From Aeromonas sp. FDAARGOS 1405 (GTDB taxonomy: Bacteria; Pseudomonadota; Gammaproteobacteria; Enterobacterales; Aeromonadaceae), in NCBI RefSeq assembly GCF_019048265.1, contig NZ_CP077311.1:792501-856500 (forward strand): DNA of 64,000 nucleotides. Reading direction: 5' to 3'. Shown piece after piece: positions 48,139 to 60,273 of this stretch; within the stretch, counting starts at the first letter, position 1, and each line of letters begins with the position of its first letter. A model generated the notes under the pieces. It was not told where the DNA came from, did not search any database, and saw only the letters and a program-made list of their open reading frames with translations. A program made the translations under genes and the position numbers.

Positions 48139-49449
48139 CTATCGGCCCAAGAAGGGTTCCCAGTCCTTGAACACCGGCTGCAACCCCGCCTGCCGCACGG
48201 CGGCGGCCACTTCCCCCACCGGGCGGTCGTCGTGGATGGCGAACTGCTCCAGCTCCTCCGCATCCCCCTCGGCATAGCCACCCGGCTGGGTACGCGATTC
48301 GGCCGACATCTGGGTGATGCCAAGGCGCACCGCGCCGTTGCGAAACGTAGCCGACTCGCGGGTGGAGAGGGACAAGTCCAGCGTGGGCGAGAAGAGGCGC
48401 CAGGCGCAGATAAGCTGGGCCAGCTGACGATCCGACATGACCACGGCAGGCTCCAGCCCGCCGGTGCAGGGGCGCAGGCGCGGGAAGGAGAGCGAGTAGC
48501 GGCTCTGCCAGTGGTGACGCTCAAGCCAGCTCAGATGCTCGGCGACAAAGTAGCTGTCGGCGCGCCAGTCCGAGGAGAGGCCGATCAGCGCCCCCAACCC
48601 GATTTTGTCGATACCGGCGCGGCCCAGCCGATCCGGCGTGGCGAGGCGCCATGCGATGTCCCGCTTGTTGCCGCGCAGGTGGTGGCGGGCGTAGGTGGGG
48701 GCGTGGTAGGTCTCCTGATAGACCATGACGGCGTCGAGGCCGAGGCTTTTCAGCTCGGCATATTCGGCCTGCGAGAGGGGCTGCACCTCCATCCCCACCG
48801 TGCTGAAGTGGCGGCGGATGATGGGCATCACCTCGCGAAAATAGGCGAGCCCCACCTTGTGCTCGTGCTCGCCGGTCACCAGCAGCACGCTGTCAAAGCC
48901 GCGCGCCTTGATGGCCAGACACTCGCGCTCAATCTCCTCTGCATTCAAAGTCTTGCGCTTGAGGCGGTTGCTCATGGAGAAGCCGCAGTAGGTGCAGTCG
49001 TTGGCGCAGAGGTTCGACAGATAGAGCGGCACATAGAAGCCGATGGTGTTGCCAAAACGCTGGCGGGTCAGCCGCTCGGCCTCGGCTGCCATCTGCGGCA
49101 GATACGCCTCGGCGGCAGGGGAGATCAGCGCCATAAAATCGGCCAGAGTGCGGCGGGGAGCACTCAGCGCCCGCTCTACATCGGCGGCGGTCTTGGCACG
49201 GATCTGCATGCCGATATCGTCCCACTCCAGCTCCTGCCATCGATTGGCAAAATCCAACCCCCTCCCGGCCTCCCCCTTGGGAGGGGGAGGAGTGCAGGGA
49301 TCGCCCCCTTCAAGTACCGAATCAGCCGAAACCCTCACCCCCAGCCCCTCTCCCTGAGGGAGAGGGGGGCTAAACACATCAGCCTCGGGAGAAACCGAGA
49401 AAGAGGACATGGCGATTGGCTCTTGCCCCGAGCCAGCATCATGACTCAT
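48139..49449 (-). CDS. thiH: 2-iminoacetate synthase ThiH, with an N-terminal repeat insertion
   Basis: Radical-SAM enzyme cleaving tyrosine to dehydroglycine for the thiazole ring. The protein has 436 residues against about 377 for the enteric enzyme. The radical-SAM cysteines are in [39 protein letters not shown] and the C-terminal KDWEPFLGR match ThiH throughout. The excess is at the N-terminus: residues 26-66 ([14 protein letters not shown]... [12 protein letters not shown]) are a translated palindromic repeat, after which [12 protein letters not shown] resumes the family sequence. The start overlaps thiG as ATGA, so the repeat seems to lie inside the coding frame. Confidence 0.93.
   Translation of the reverse strand: MSHDAGSGQEPIAMSSFSVSPEADVFSPPLPQGEGLGVRVSADSVLEGGDPCTPPPPKGEAGRGLDFANRWQELEWDDIGMQIRAKTAADVERALSAPRRTLADFMALISPAAEAYLPQMAAEAERLTRQRFGNTIGFYVPLYLSNLCANDCTYCGFSMSNRLKRKTLNAEEIERECLAIKARGFDSVLLVTGEHEHKVGLAYFREVMPIIRRHFSTVGMEVQPLSQAEYAELKSLGLDAVMVYQETYHAPTYARHHLRGNKRDIAWRLATPDRLGRAGIDKIGLGALIGLSSDWRADSYFVAEHLSWLERHHWQSRYSLSFPRLRPCTGGLEPAVVMSDRQLAQLICAWRLFSPTLDLSLSTRESATFRNGAVRLGITQMSAESRTQPGGYAEGDAEELEQFAIHDDRPVGEVAAAVRQAGLQPVFKDWEPFLGR
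49269..49367. repeat. Two dispersed-repeat hairpins inside thiH
   Basis: Hairpin 1: CCTCCCCC/GGGGGAGG (49269-49290). Hairpin 2: CCCCTCTCCC-TGA-GGGAGAGGGG (49345-49367), preceded by ACCCTCACCCCC. Hairpin 2 is the same element as the one ending the histidine kinase gene at 60154-60188. Confidence 0.85.
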
Positions 49450-50213
49450 AACGCCCCCAGAAAATCGGTCAGCGGGCTGGAGGCTTGAGCCTGCAGAGCG
49501 CGGGCACCGAGGCCCGCCTCATAGGCGCTGCGACCGGCGGTGCAGGCTAGTGCAAAGGCGCGGCCCATGGCGACTGGGTCGCCGCTCACCGCGATGGCGG
49601 TGTTGACCAGCACGGCGTCGGCACCCAGCTCAAAGGCGGCGGCGGCGTGGCTCGGCGCACCTATGCCCGCATCCACCACCACAGGCACATTGGCCTGCTC
49701 GACGATGATGGAGAGAAACTCCCGGGTCACCAGCCCCTGATTGGAACCGATGGGCGCACCAAGCGGCATCACGGCAGCGCAGCCCACCTCTTCGAGCCGC
49801 TTGCACAGCACGGGGTCGGCACCGCAGTAGGGCAGCACCACAAAGCCCGCTTTCACCAGCTGCTCAGCGGCTTTGAGCGTCTCGATGGGCTCGGGCAAGA
49901 GGTAACGGGGATCGGGGTGGATCTCCAGCTTCAGCCAGTTCGTACCCAGCGCCTCGCGGGCGAGGTGGGCGGCAAACACCGCCTCGGCGGCGGTCTTGGC
50001 GCCGGAGGTGTTGGGCAGCAGCTTGACCCCGAGTTGCAGCAAGGGGCTCAGGATATCGTCGTGGGCCTTGCCCGGTTCGAGCCGCTTGATGGCCATGGTG
50101 ACCAGTTGGGAGCCGCTCGCCTCGATGGCGGCGGCCATCAGTTCCGGGCGGGCAAACTTGCCAGTGCCGGTAAAGAGGCGCGATGAGAAGGTGTGATCGG
50201 CAATGGTCAGCAT
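49446..50213 (-). CDS. thiG: Thiazole synthase ThiG
   Basis: Condenses 1-deoxyxylulose 5-phosphate, ThiS thiocarboxylate and dehydroglycine to the thiazole phosphate. The protein has 255 residues from the ATG at 50213, a normal length. Key segments: [19 protein letters not shown] (Schiff-base lysine region), [31 protein letters not shown] and [32 protein letters not shown]. It lies one base after thiS and overlaps thiH by four bases. Confidence 0.96.
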   Translation of the reverse strand: MLTIADHTFSSRLFTGTGKFARPELMAAAIEASGSQLVTMAIKRLEPGKAHDDILSPLLQLGVKLLPNTSGAKTAAEAVFAAHLAREALGTNWLKLEIHPDPRYLLPEPIETLKAAEQLVKAGFVVLPYCGADPVLCKRLEEVGCAAVMPLGAPIGSNQGLVTREFLSIIVEQANVPVVVDAGIGAPSHAAAAFELGADAVLVNTAIAVSGDPVAMGRAFALACTAGRSAYEAGLGARALQAQASSPLTDFLGAL

Positions 50214-50214
50214 G

Positions 50215-50421
50215 TCAGCCTCCGGCAATGGCGGTGAAGAGATGGAGTTCGTCTCCGTCATTGAGACGGGTCTCGGCCCAGCGGCCACGGGGCAGCACGG
50301 CGCCGTTAAGGGCCACCGCCACTCCCTGTGGATTAACGTCTTGCGCCACCAGCAGGTCGGCCACGCTCTGCCCTGCCGTCAGAGGCTGGGCTTTATCGTT
50401 GAGTCGAATGGTGAGGGTCAT
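50215..50421 (-). CDS. thiS: Sulfur carrier protein ThiS
   Basis: Ubiquitin-like 68-residue sulfur carrier. It ends in the required diglycine (TAIAGG) that ThiF adenylates and that becomes a thiocarboxylate. [27 protein letters not shown] and [16 protein letters not shown] match the family. It overlaps the thiF stop as ATGA, so translation is coupled. Confidence 0.96.
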   Translation of the reverse strand: MTLTIRLNDKAQPLTAGQSVADLLVAQDVNPQGVAVALNGAVLPRGRWAETRLNDGDELHLFTAIAGG

Positions 50422-51201
50422 GGGGTGATCTCCTTATCGTGTGTCGCGTATCGGCGCTGCCCGCAAACCGGGCAATCGGGGTCGGGGGCCAGAGTGAGGG
50501 TCTGCCACTGATGGGTCAAAGCATCGAAGCGGCGCAATGTGCCAGCGACCGGACTTGGCAAACCGAGCAGCAGTTTCAGTGCCTCCAGCGCCTGCAGGGA
50601 GCCCATCACCCCGACCAGCGGGCCGGTGACGCCGCTGGTCTCGCAGCTCTGGGCGAGCTTGGTATCCAGCGGATAGAGGCAGGCGTAGCAGGCGTGATCG
50701 CTGCTGGTACGCGCCATCAGCTGCCCCTGCCAACCCACTGCGGCGGCGGAGATCCAGGGCTTGTCCTGAGCCACGCAGGCGGCGTTGATGGCCTGCCGAG
50801 TGGCGAGGTTGTCGCAGCAGTCGATCACCAGATCTACCTCGGCCACAAACTCCGGCAGGCTGGCGGCATCGAGCCGCTGGTTGATGGCGATCAGCTCCAC
50901 CAGCGGGTTGTGGGCGGCCAAGCGCTCGCGGGCCAGCTCCGCCTTGGAGTGGTTGACCGCCTCGCTATCGAACAGGATCTGGCGCGGCAAGTTGCTGGAG
51001 TCCACCGTGTCGCCATCGGCCAGCCACAAGGTGCCCACCCCGGCCCCGGCGAGATAGAGGGCGAGCGGCGAGCCGATCCCTCCCAAGCCCACGATCAGCA
51101 CGGACTTATCTTTCAGCCGCGCCTGACCCGCCTCCCCCACTTCCGCCAGCATCAGCTGGCGGCCGTATCTCAGATACTCTTTGTCACTAAGAGAAGCGGC
51201 A

Positions 51202-51212
<11 letters not shown>
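50418..51212 (-). CDS. thiF: ThiS adenylyltransferase ThiF
   Basis: E1-like enzyme activating ThiS. The protein has 264 residues. The nucleotide-binding [17 protein letters not shown], the conserved [11 protein letters not shown], the CDN motif in [10 protein letters not shown], and C-terminal zinc cysteines (CYAC ... CPVCG) are all present. A cysteine in AQSCETSGV corresponds to the active-site cysteine region. The start at 51212 overlaps the end of the upstream thiDE by 11 bases. Confidence 0.95.
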
Positions 51213-55089
<3,877 letters not shown>

Positions 55090-55185
55090 CTTGTTCCCTT
55101 CGCAGGTTTTAACCTGATCAGGTTCCACGGATCCCGAATTAACGGTCTCAGCTTCGCGTCGTTCGACGGTCAGCACTCCGACAAG
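55090..55185 (-). promoter_or_regulatory. TPP riboswitch (THI element)
   Basis: On the minus strand the conserved core GCTGAGA is followed by ACCTGATCAGGTTAAAACC and TGCGAAGGGA, the THI-box hallmarks. P1 is closed by CTTGT and ACAAG. It lies upstream of thiC and should reduce expression of the whole thi operon when thiamine pyrophosphate binds. Confidence 0.95.
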
Positions 55186-55430
55186 ATGGCGCCAGTATAA
55201 GGGGGAAAATCCAAAGCACAAGCCGTTAACAATCTGGCCAACACGCCTCTTTCAACAAATGAGTGAACAATGCCTCGCTCACGGGGCCACCCCAAACAGA
55301 GGCCAAACCTGCGTTGGCATCACCTTGGCAAGCCATAGCTTCCCGCTGTGATCATGCAGGGACAGGAGGACAAAAAGAGGGAAAAGCGAAGTGCGCTGGG
55401 CAAGTGCATCGTCTTGCGCAGAACAGAAAC

Positions 55431-55452
55431 AGGCCCCCATGAAAGGGGCCTG
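55431..55452 (-). terminator. Terminator of the aerolysin gene
   Basis: AGGCCCC, six-base loop, GGGGGCCT on the minus strand, followed by GTTTCTGTTC. Confidence 0.75.
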
Positions 55453-55461
55453 CGAGGGAAG

Positions 55462-56928
55462 TTATTGAACCGGTGCTATGGTCAGGGATACGTTGCCAAA
55501 CCCTTCGCTGGCAAGAGTCTCGCTATCCAGATCCACACCGGTCAGAGCCACACCTTCAGCAGAGGCGTTACGCAACTGGGCAGAGGCCGTGGAACGGGTC
55601 TGGGGCTGACCGATTTCTATATCGCCGGCGAACTGGCTTTCGGCATAGAAGTCACCGGTCACTGCCGAACGGATCGGGCGCAGCACACGACCCAGGTTAT
55701 TCTGCATTGTCGACAAACCATACTCGCTGATGGTCCAGTTCCAGTCCCACCACTTCACTTCACCCGGGATATAACGTTTGTCCCACTGATAGCGAATACT
55801 GCTCGCCTTGTCGCGGAACGGGCCGACGGCAAAGGTGTGCTCCCAGGTGGGGCGATTCTCAGGATGGGTATACCAGGCATTGCCGCCCCAACGCAGGAAG
55901 CCCTTCATGGTCAGGTCATAATTGACCTCGGCCTTGAACTCGTAGGGGTAGGAGATGTTGGACTTGTAGAGGGCAATCCGCACCGGCAGGCTGGAGTGAG
56001 GCGGCACCGTGGGGCGCGCTTCAACCGAGACGGTCTCGGTCGTCGAGCCTCCTTTCTGGGAGGCCCAGCTTTGGCTCGCTGCGATCTCGATGGCCAGTTC
56101 GGTTTCTCCCACCAGCGGCCACTGAAACTTGTTCTTGGTGGTCACCTTCTCGCTCAGGCTGTAGGTATCGGTTTTCGACCAGTTGGTGGCCTTGTCGTAC
56201 TTCAGGGTCACCACCACCTGCTGAGGCAGATCCGTGTAGTTGGTCGCATTGGCCGTGATGGTCTTGACCAGCTGCTTGCCGCTCTCGGTGACCTGACCAT
56301 GGCTGAAGGAGTCGGGCTCCAGGGTATATGAGAAGTTGCTTACCTTGATGGAGCTCTTCTCCCCGCAACGATATCCGGAGCAGCCGCCGTCATTATTTCC
56401 CTTTATCAACCAGCCATCGCCAACCCGGGTAACATCCATATCTTCCCCGACATAGGGGCTATGATTTCCACCCACCCAGGCGTATCCCAAATAATGAGCG
56501 AGATAACTGACCGGCTTGATAAAATAATCATTGTCGTGGACAAGCCGCCATTGCACATCGACCTCATCACCCGCCGGAATATTCCAGTCAGAGAGTGCTG
56601 GTATTTCTCCGGAAACCGGTGAATTTGGATAGCACCAGGTTTCTCCGGCAGTGCCCTGTTTGATTTCGCCATTATATCCTGGCCCCATAATCACCCAGCG
56701 ATCCGCCAGCCCAGTGATCTGCCACTGCCCCATGCGGCTGACCAGATTACCCTTGATACTCATGGCTTCATCACGGGTCAGAGGACGGTAACCACTGGCA
56801 CAGACGCCCGTGCCAAGGCCCGCCCACTTGACCTGATCAGGGTAGACAGGTTCAGCCGCCTGCACCTGAGCGAGCATCAATGAAGACGCCAAAAACGCCA
56901 GATTGGCGGTAATTATTCTATTCATCAT
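55462..56928 (-). CDS. aerA: Aerolysin-family pore-forming toxin (proaerolysin)
   Basis: Secreted beta-barrel pore-forming toxin of 488 residues. A signal peptide (residues 1-24, ending AQVQA|AEPVYP) is followed by the lectin-like and aerolysin domains. Mature Cys19, Cys75, Cys159 and Cys164, which form disulfides in aerolysin, are all present (GVCASGY, TWCYPNS, GCSGYRCG). Receptor- and membrane-domain blocks such as YVGEDMDVTR, TNWSKTDTYSLSEKVTTKN and WDKRYIPGEVKWWDWNW are strongly conserved. The C-terminal activation loop reads GQPQTRSTASAQLRNASAEG and lacks the usual dibasic KVRR site. GAGGG precedes tandem ATGs. Confidence 0.95.
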   Translation of the reverse strand: MMNRIITANLAFLASSLMLAQVQAAEPVYPDQVKWAGLGTGVCASGYRPLTRDEAMSIKGNLVSRMGQWQITGLADRWVIMGPGYNGEIKQGTAGETWCYPNSPVSGEIPALSDWNIPAGDEVDVQWRLVHDNDYFIKPVSYLAHYLGYAWVGGNHSPYVGEDMDVTRVGDGWLIKGNNDGGCSGYRCGEKSSIKVSNFSYTLEPDSFSHGQVTESGKQLVKTITANATNYTDLPQQVVVTLKYDKATNWSKTDTYSLSEKVTTKNKFQWPLVGETELAIEIAASQSWASQKGGSTTETVSVEARPTVPPHSSLPVRIALYKSNISYPYEFKAEVNYDLTMKGFLRWGGNAWYTHPENRPTWEHTFAVGPFRDKASSIRYQWDKRYIPGEVKWWDWNWTISEYGLSTMQNNLGRVLRPIRSAVTGDFYAESQFAGDIEIGQPQTRSTASAQLRNASAEGVALTGVDLDSETLASEGFGNVSLTIAPVQ

Positions 56929-57115
56929 TTATCCCTCTTTCAGACATACGATAATTGTTATTGTGTAGAAATATCCTTTTTCATTTGACAGGTATGGACT
57001 CCGACAAAACCTGACACAAATAAAATAAACCACCAAAAAACATCCATGACAAACAAAATAATGGTGATACAGGAAAATAATTAGAGTGATGACTTTATTG
57101 AGGAATAAATCATAA
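56929..57115 (-). promoter_or_regulatory. AT-rich promoter region of the aerolysin gene
   Basis: About 190 AT-rich bases upstream of the toxin. On the minus strand TTGTCA, 17 bases, TTTATT is a possible weak sigma70 promoter. No clear CRP or Fur site was found. Its composition contrasts with the GC-rich neighbours. Confidence 0.4.
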
Positions 57116-57153
57116 ATATTGTGGCAGCCATTATTTAATGGCTGCCACAATAT
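57116..57153. repeat. 18-bp perfect inverted repeat
   Basis: AATTGTGG-like arms: ATATTGTGGCAGCCATTA and its complement with a TT loop. It lies between the stop of the small exported protein gene and the aerolysin promoter. It may terminate the upstream gene, but without a clean T-run, or act as a protein-binding site. Confidence 0.75.
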
Positions 57154-57185
57154 GGTGAAACCATATTAAATAAGAAGATGCTGAA

Positions 57186-57671
57186 TTACTCTTCCGGATT
57201 GATCACTTCAATTCCCTTCAATATTCCATCCGCCGAACGGATCAATACCAGCTCGCTCCCGGCATGCAGATCGGCGGCCGAACCGTTGACCCAGCGCACC
57301 TGCGGATTGAGTGGCACAGTGCCCAGGGTGGCCAGCGTGAGCTGCCGGTCATCGAAGGATTGCAGGCGATCTTGCGCCCGCTGCCAGGGCTGACGGACCA
57401 GCGGGGCTCTGGCGGCCAGCAGCTCAATCCGGGTGGCAACGCCATCGGCCACCAGCAGAGCGAGCTGGTCGCCGGGTTTGAGTGGCTGCGGCCAAATCTC
57501 CCCCTGCCGCCAGACGGCGGCACTGCCCTGCTCCACTTCGGCCCCCTGAAATTGCAGGCGGATGCCGTCGCTGTGCTCCAGCTCCACCAGCCACAATTCG
57601 TCGGCTCCCGCCTGCACCGCCCAGAGCGGTACACCCAGCATCCATGCACACCACTTTCTCGATTGTTCCAT
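57186..57671 (-). CDS. Exported protein of unknown function, DUF5666-like
   Basis: A 160-residue protein with a signal peptide (about residues 1-23, MEQSRKWCAWMLGVPLWAVQ). The mature part seems to hold two short beta-rich units: IRLQFQGAEVEQGS...LKPGDQLALLVADGVATRIELL and then LQSFDDRQLTLATLGTVPL...VNGSAADLHAGSELVLI. The value-on-ligand pattern resembles OB-fold DUF5666 proteins; this is a weak inference. It begins about 90 bases after the next gene ends, behind a terminator. Confidence 0.7.
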   Translation of the reverse strand: MEQSRKWCAWMLGVPLWAVQAGADELWLVELEHSDGIRLQFQGAEVEQGSAAVWRQGEIWPQPLKPGDQLALLVADGVATRIELLAARAPLVRQPWQRAQDRLQSFDDRQLTLATLGTVPLNPQVRWVNGSAADLHAGSELVLIRSADGILKGIEVINPEE

Positions 57672-57692
57672 CTTCGTTCGTCCCTGAACAAA

Positions 57693-57719
57693 AAGCCCAT
57701 GCTGGACAAGCATGGGCTT
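57693..57719 (-). terminator. Terminator between the two small exported protein genes
   Basis: AAGCCCATGCT and AGCATGGGCTT with a five-base loop; minus-strand continuation TTGTTC. Confidence 0.8.
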
Positions 57720-57757
57720 CATTCGGGAGCATTTCTAATCGGAACGCAGAGATCGGA

Positions 57758-58180
57758 TCAGTCATCCTCACGGCAGCGGCTCAGGCGCATGCCATCAAAC
57801 TTGCACTCCAGCTCGAGCCAGCGCCCTTCAAACGGCGCCAGACTGTTATCCGAGGTGGTGTAGCCCCAGATCCGCCCCCCTTCCACCGGCCCCTCCAGAT
57901 CCATCTCGTCCTTGTCATCTTCGTCGAGAGCTTCGACCTTGCGTACATAGCGCACGCCGTTCTCAACCACCCCTTTCATCTCGACCCAGGTACCACCGAG
58001 ATCATCCTCGTTGAGCCAATCCTTGAAGCGGGTCTGGTCGTCGATCACGAACGGCATGCCGTTGACCATCAACTGGCCAAGCTGCCAGGTGGTGCGGCCG
58101 GTCAGTTTGAATTCGGTCGCCTGTGCGGTGCCAAGTGGCAACAAGATCAACAGCAGGAGGGCGCAGAGAGACTTCTTCAT
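57758..58180 (-). CDS. Exported small protein, DUF5666-like
   Basis: A 140-residue protein with a clear signal peptide (MKKSLCALLLLILLPLGTAQA|TEF). The mature part, with TTWQLGQLMVNGMPFVIDDQTRF, WVEMKGVVENGVRYVRKVEAL and an acidic DEDDKDEMDLEG segment, fits the DUF5666 pattern (VNG...ID..TRF...VEV.G). Two cysteines near the end (LECKFDG, SRCREDD) may be bridged. It is transcribed divergently from a response regulator gene 88 bases away, so it may be a target or accessory of that two-component system. Confidence 0.72.
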   Translation of the reverse strand: MKKSLCALLLLILLPLGTAQATEFKLTGRTTWQLGQLMVNGMPFVIDDQTRFKDWLNEDDLGGTWVEMKGVVENGVRYVRKVEALDEDDKDEMDLEGPVEGGRIWGYTTSDNSLAPFEGRWLELECKFDGMRLSRCREDD

Positions 58181-58268
58181 CAGGGATCCTCGGGGTTACA
58201 CTGGCAAACAGGATGCCGAATCCGGTGTGAAAAGAGCGTGAAACGCTCGCCAACCAGGAGAGCAAAGC

Positions 58269-58937
58269 ATGAAGATTTTGGTAGTGGAAGACAATCCTCA
58301 GGTGGCGGAAACCATCATGGATTATCTGGAGCTGGCCGGTCACCGCCTCGATTGTGCCTATCACGGTCAGGCGGCGCTGCAACTGCTGGAGGAGCAGCGT
58401 TTCGACGTCATCATCATGGATGTGATGATGCCGCGCCTCGATGGCCTCAGCACGGTAGCGCGCCTGCGCGAGCAGGGGATTGCCACTCCCGTGCTGTTTC
58501 TCACCGCCCGCGACAGCCTAGAAGACAAGCTGGCGGGCTTCAAGGCGGGAGGGGATGACTATCTGGTCAAGCCGTTCGCCATGGAGGAGCTGGAGGTACG
58601 GCTGCAAGCTCTGAGTCTGCGTGGCCCGCGCGGCGATGTGGGGGCCATCAGCTTTGGCGATCTGACGGTCGATGTCGCCAGCGGCCGTGCCACCCGCGCC
58701 GGTGAACCCCTCAAGCTCGGCAAGATCCCGTTCCAGATCCTCGCCCTGCTGGCCCGCCGTGCCCCCGCCATCGTCAGCCGTCAGGAGGTGCTCGACACCG
58801 TCTGGGGCGATGAGGAGCCCGACTCCGATGCCCTGCGCAGCCACATTTACGCCCTGCGCAACGCGCTCGACAAACCCTTCCCCACTCCCATGCTGGAGAC
58901 CCTGCACGGCCAGGGCTACCGACTGGTGAGCGCATGA
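58269..58937 (+). CDS. OmpR/PhoB-family response regulator
   Basis: A 222-residue regulator. The receiver domain has the acidic pair in VVEDNP, phospho-acceptor Asp51 in IIMDVMMPRLDG, the Thr in LFLTARDS and Lys in DYLVKPFAMEEL. The C-terminal winged helix contains SRQEVLDTVWGDEEPDSDALRSHIY and GQGYRLVSA. AGGAGAGCAAAGC precedes the ATG. Its stop overlaps the start of the kinase gene as ATGA, so the pair is translationally coupled. Confidence 0.94.
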   Translation: MKILVVEDNPQVAETIMDYLELAGHRLDCAYHGQAALQLLEEQRFDVIIMDVMMPRLDGLSTVARLREQGIATPVLFLTARDSLEDKLAGFKAGGDDYLVKPFAMEELEVRLQALSLRGPRGDVGAISFGDLTVDVASGRATRAGEPLKLGKIPFQILALLARRAPAIVSRQEVLDTVWGDEEPDSDALRSHIYALRNALDKPFPTPMLETLHGQGYRLVSA

Positions 58938-60178
58938 GTCTGCCGAGCCTGCGCCGCCGCCTGATCATGGCGCTCGGCGGCGCCGGGGTGGTGCTGTTGC
59001 TCCTGCTCTCCGGCCTGATGCTGGTGGCCGAAGACAAGATGGAAGAGCTGAGCCTGCGCCACTGGCTGGAAGCCGAAGTGACCCGCTACAGCGATGACTG
59101 GCTGCGACTCGGCCCGGCCGCCGCAGCCCCGAGCCCCAGACAGTTCTCCAGCTACTGGACCGAGTCGGGCCGTCTGCCGAAATGGCTGAAGCCCTACCAG
59201 ACTCCCGGCTTTTTCGAGCATCAGCTGGGCAAGGAGGACAAACACTTTCTGGTGGCCCGTCACCCCTCCGGTGAGGGACTGCTCTATCTGGTGTTCAATG
59301 ACGACGCCGATGACTACCTCGACCCCTACGAAGACAAGCTGCATCTGGCCACCCGACTGATCGGGGTGACCCTGCTGCTGGGCTGCCTCGGCTTCGGCAT
59401 CTGGCTGGTGCGCCATATCACAGGGCCGCTGCAACGGCTGCAACAGAGGGTCGCCCACCTCACCCCGGATCAGGCTGATTTCGAGCCCGACGCCCCCTGG
59501 CAGGAGCTGCGGGATATCGAGCTGGCGCTGCTGGCCGGCAAACAGGAGGTGAGCGCAGTGTTCGCCCGCGAACAGGAGTTCAGCCGTTTCGCCAGCCACG
59601 AGCTGCGCACCCCCAACATGGTGATCCAGGGCTCGGCGGCCCTGCTCGGCAAGGTGACGGACTTGCCCGCACCAGCAGCTCGTGCCACCACCCGCATCCG
59701 CGCCGCCGCCGACGAGATGGCGCTGCTCACCGAGACCTTCCTGCTGCTGGGCCGCAAGGAGGCAGTGGAGCGACCGCTGCAGCAGGTGACCCCGCTGATC
59801 CGTCAGGAGCTGGCCCGCCTCGCTCCGCTGTTGCAGCGGGAGGCACTCGATATCCGGCTTAATCTGGACGAGAGCAGCGAAGTAAATGCCCCCCTCTCCC
59901 TGCTCGCCATCGCCCTCGGCAACCTGCTGAAAAATGCCCTGAGCTATGCCGAGGGACATATCGAGATCGAGCTGTATGGCCCGGTGCTCACCATCAGCAA
60001 CCCGACGGCGGCGGCGCCGGATCAGATCCTCGGCTACGGCTGTGGCCTCACCATCATTCAGCGCATCTGCGAGAAACTCGGTTGGCAGATCGACACCCGG
60101 CTGGAAGATGGCGTATTTAGCGCCCGTCTGGCGATGATCACTGCCGAACAGTTCCCTCTCCCTTTGGGAGAGGGTTAG
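58934..60178 (+). CDS. Sensor histidine kinase with repeat-derived C-terminus
   Basis: A 414-residue inner-membrane kinase. Two helices (about residues 13-32 and 137-157) flank a short periplasmic domain, then a HAMP-like linker. The H-box is FASHELRTPNMVI (phospho-accepting His near residue 219), the N-box LGNLLKNALSYAEG and the G-box GYGCGLTIIQRIC. The last residues, PLPLGEG before TAG, are encoded by a dispersed palindrome, so the natural C-terminus has probably been replaced by a few repeat codons. The catalytic domain itself looks complete. Confidence 0.93.
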   Translation: MSLPSLRRRLIMALGGAGVVLLLLLSGLMLVAEDKMEELSLRHWLEAEVTRYSDDWLRLGPAAAAPSPRQFSSYWTESGRLPKWLKPYQTPGFFEHQLGKEDKHFLVARHPSGEGLLYLVFNDDADDYLDPYEDKLHLATRLIGVTLLLGCLGFGIWLVRHITGPLQRLQQRVAHLTPDQADFEPDAPWQELRDIELALLAGKQEVSAVFAREQEFSRFASHELRTPNMVIQGSAALLGKVTDLPAPAARATTRIRAAADEMALLTETFLLLGRKEAVERPLQQVTPLIRQELARLAPLLQREALDIRLNLDESSEVNAPLSLLAIALGNLLKNALSYAEGHIEIELYGPVLTISNPTAAAPDQILGYGCGLTIIQRICEKLGWQIDTRLEDGVFSARLAMITAEQFPLPLGEG

Positions 60179-60188
60179 GGTGAGGGCG
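60154..60188. repeat. Dispersed palindromic repeat overlapping the histidine kinase stop
   Basis: CCCTCTCCC, TTT, GGGAGAGGG, then TTAGGGTGAGGG. Same family as hairpin 2 inside thiH (49345-49367), which carries the equivalent CCCTCACCCCC arm. Confidence 0.85.
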
Positions 60189-60273
60189 CAGTGGCACCGC
60201 CAACCCACCAGCCAGATAGCAACAAGGCGCCCGAGGGCGCCCTGTTGCTATCTGACAGATGCAAGCCTGAGGC

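Noticed and set aside
47838..48524. Open frames with FLCVAKEKSPKERPPPP-type product
   Set aside because: Translation of the dispersed repeat and antisense thiH; this peptide recurs as a spurious call in many genomes.
55191..55430. Possible extra small gene between riboswitch and aerolysin
   Set aside because: Short overlapping frames only, with no ribosome binding site; treated as spacer.
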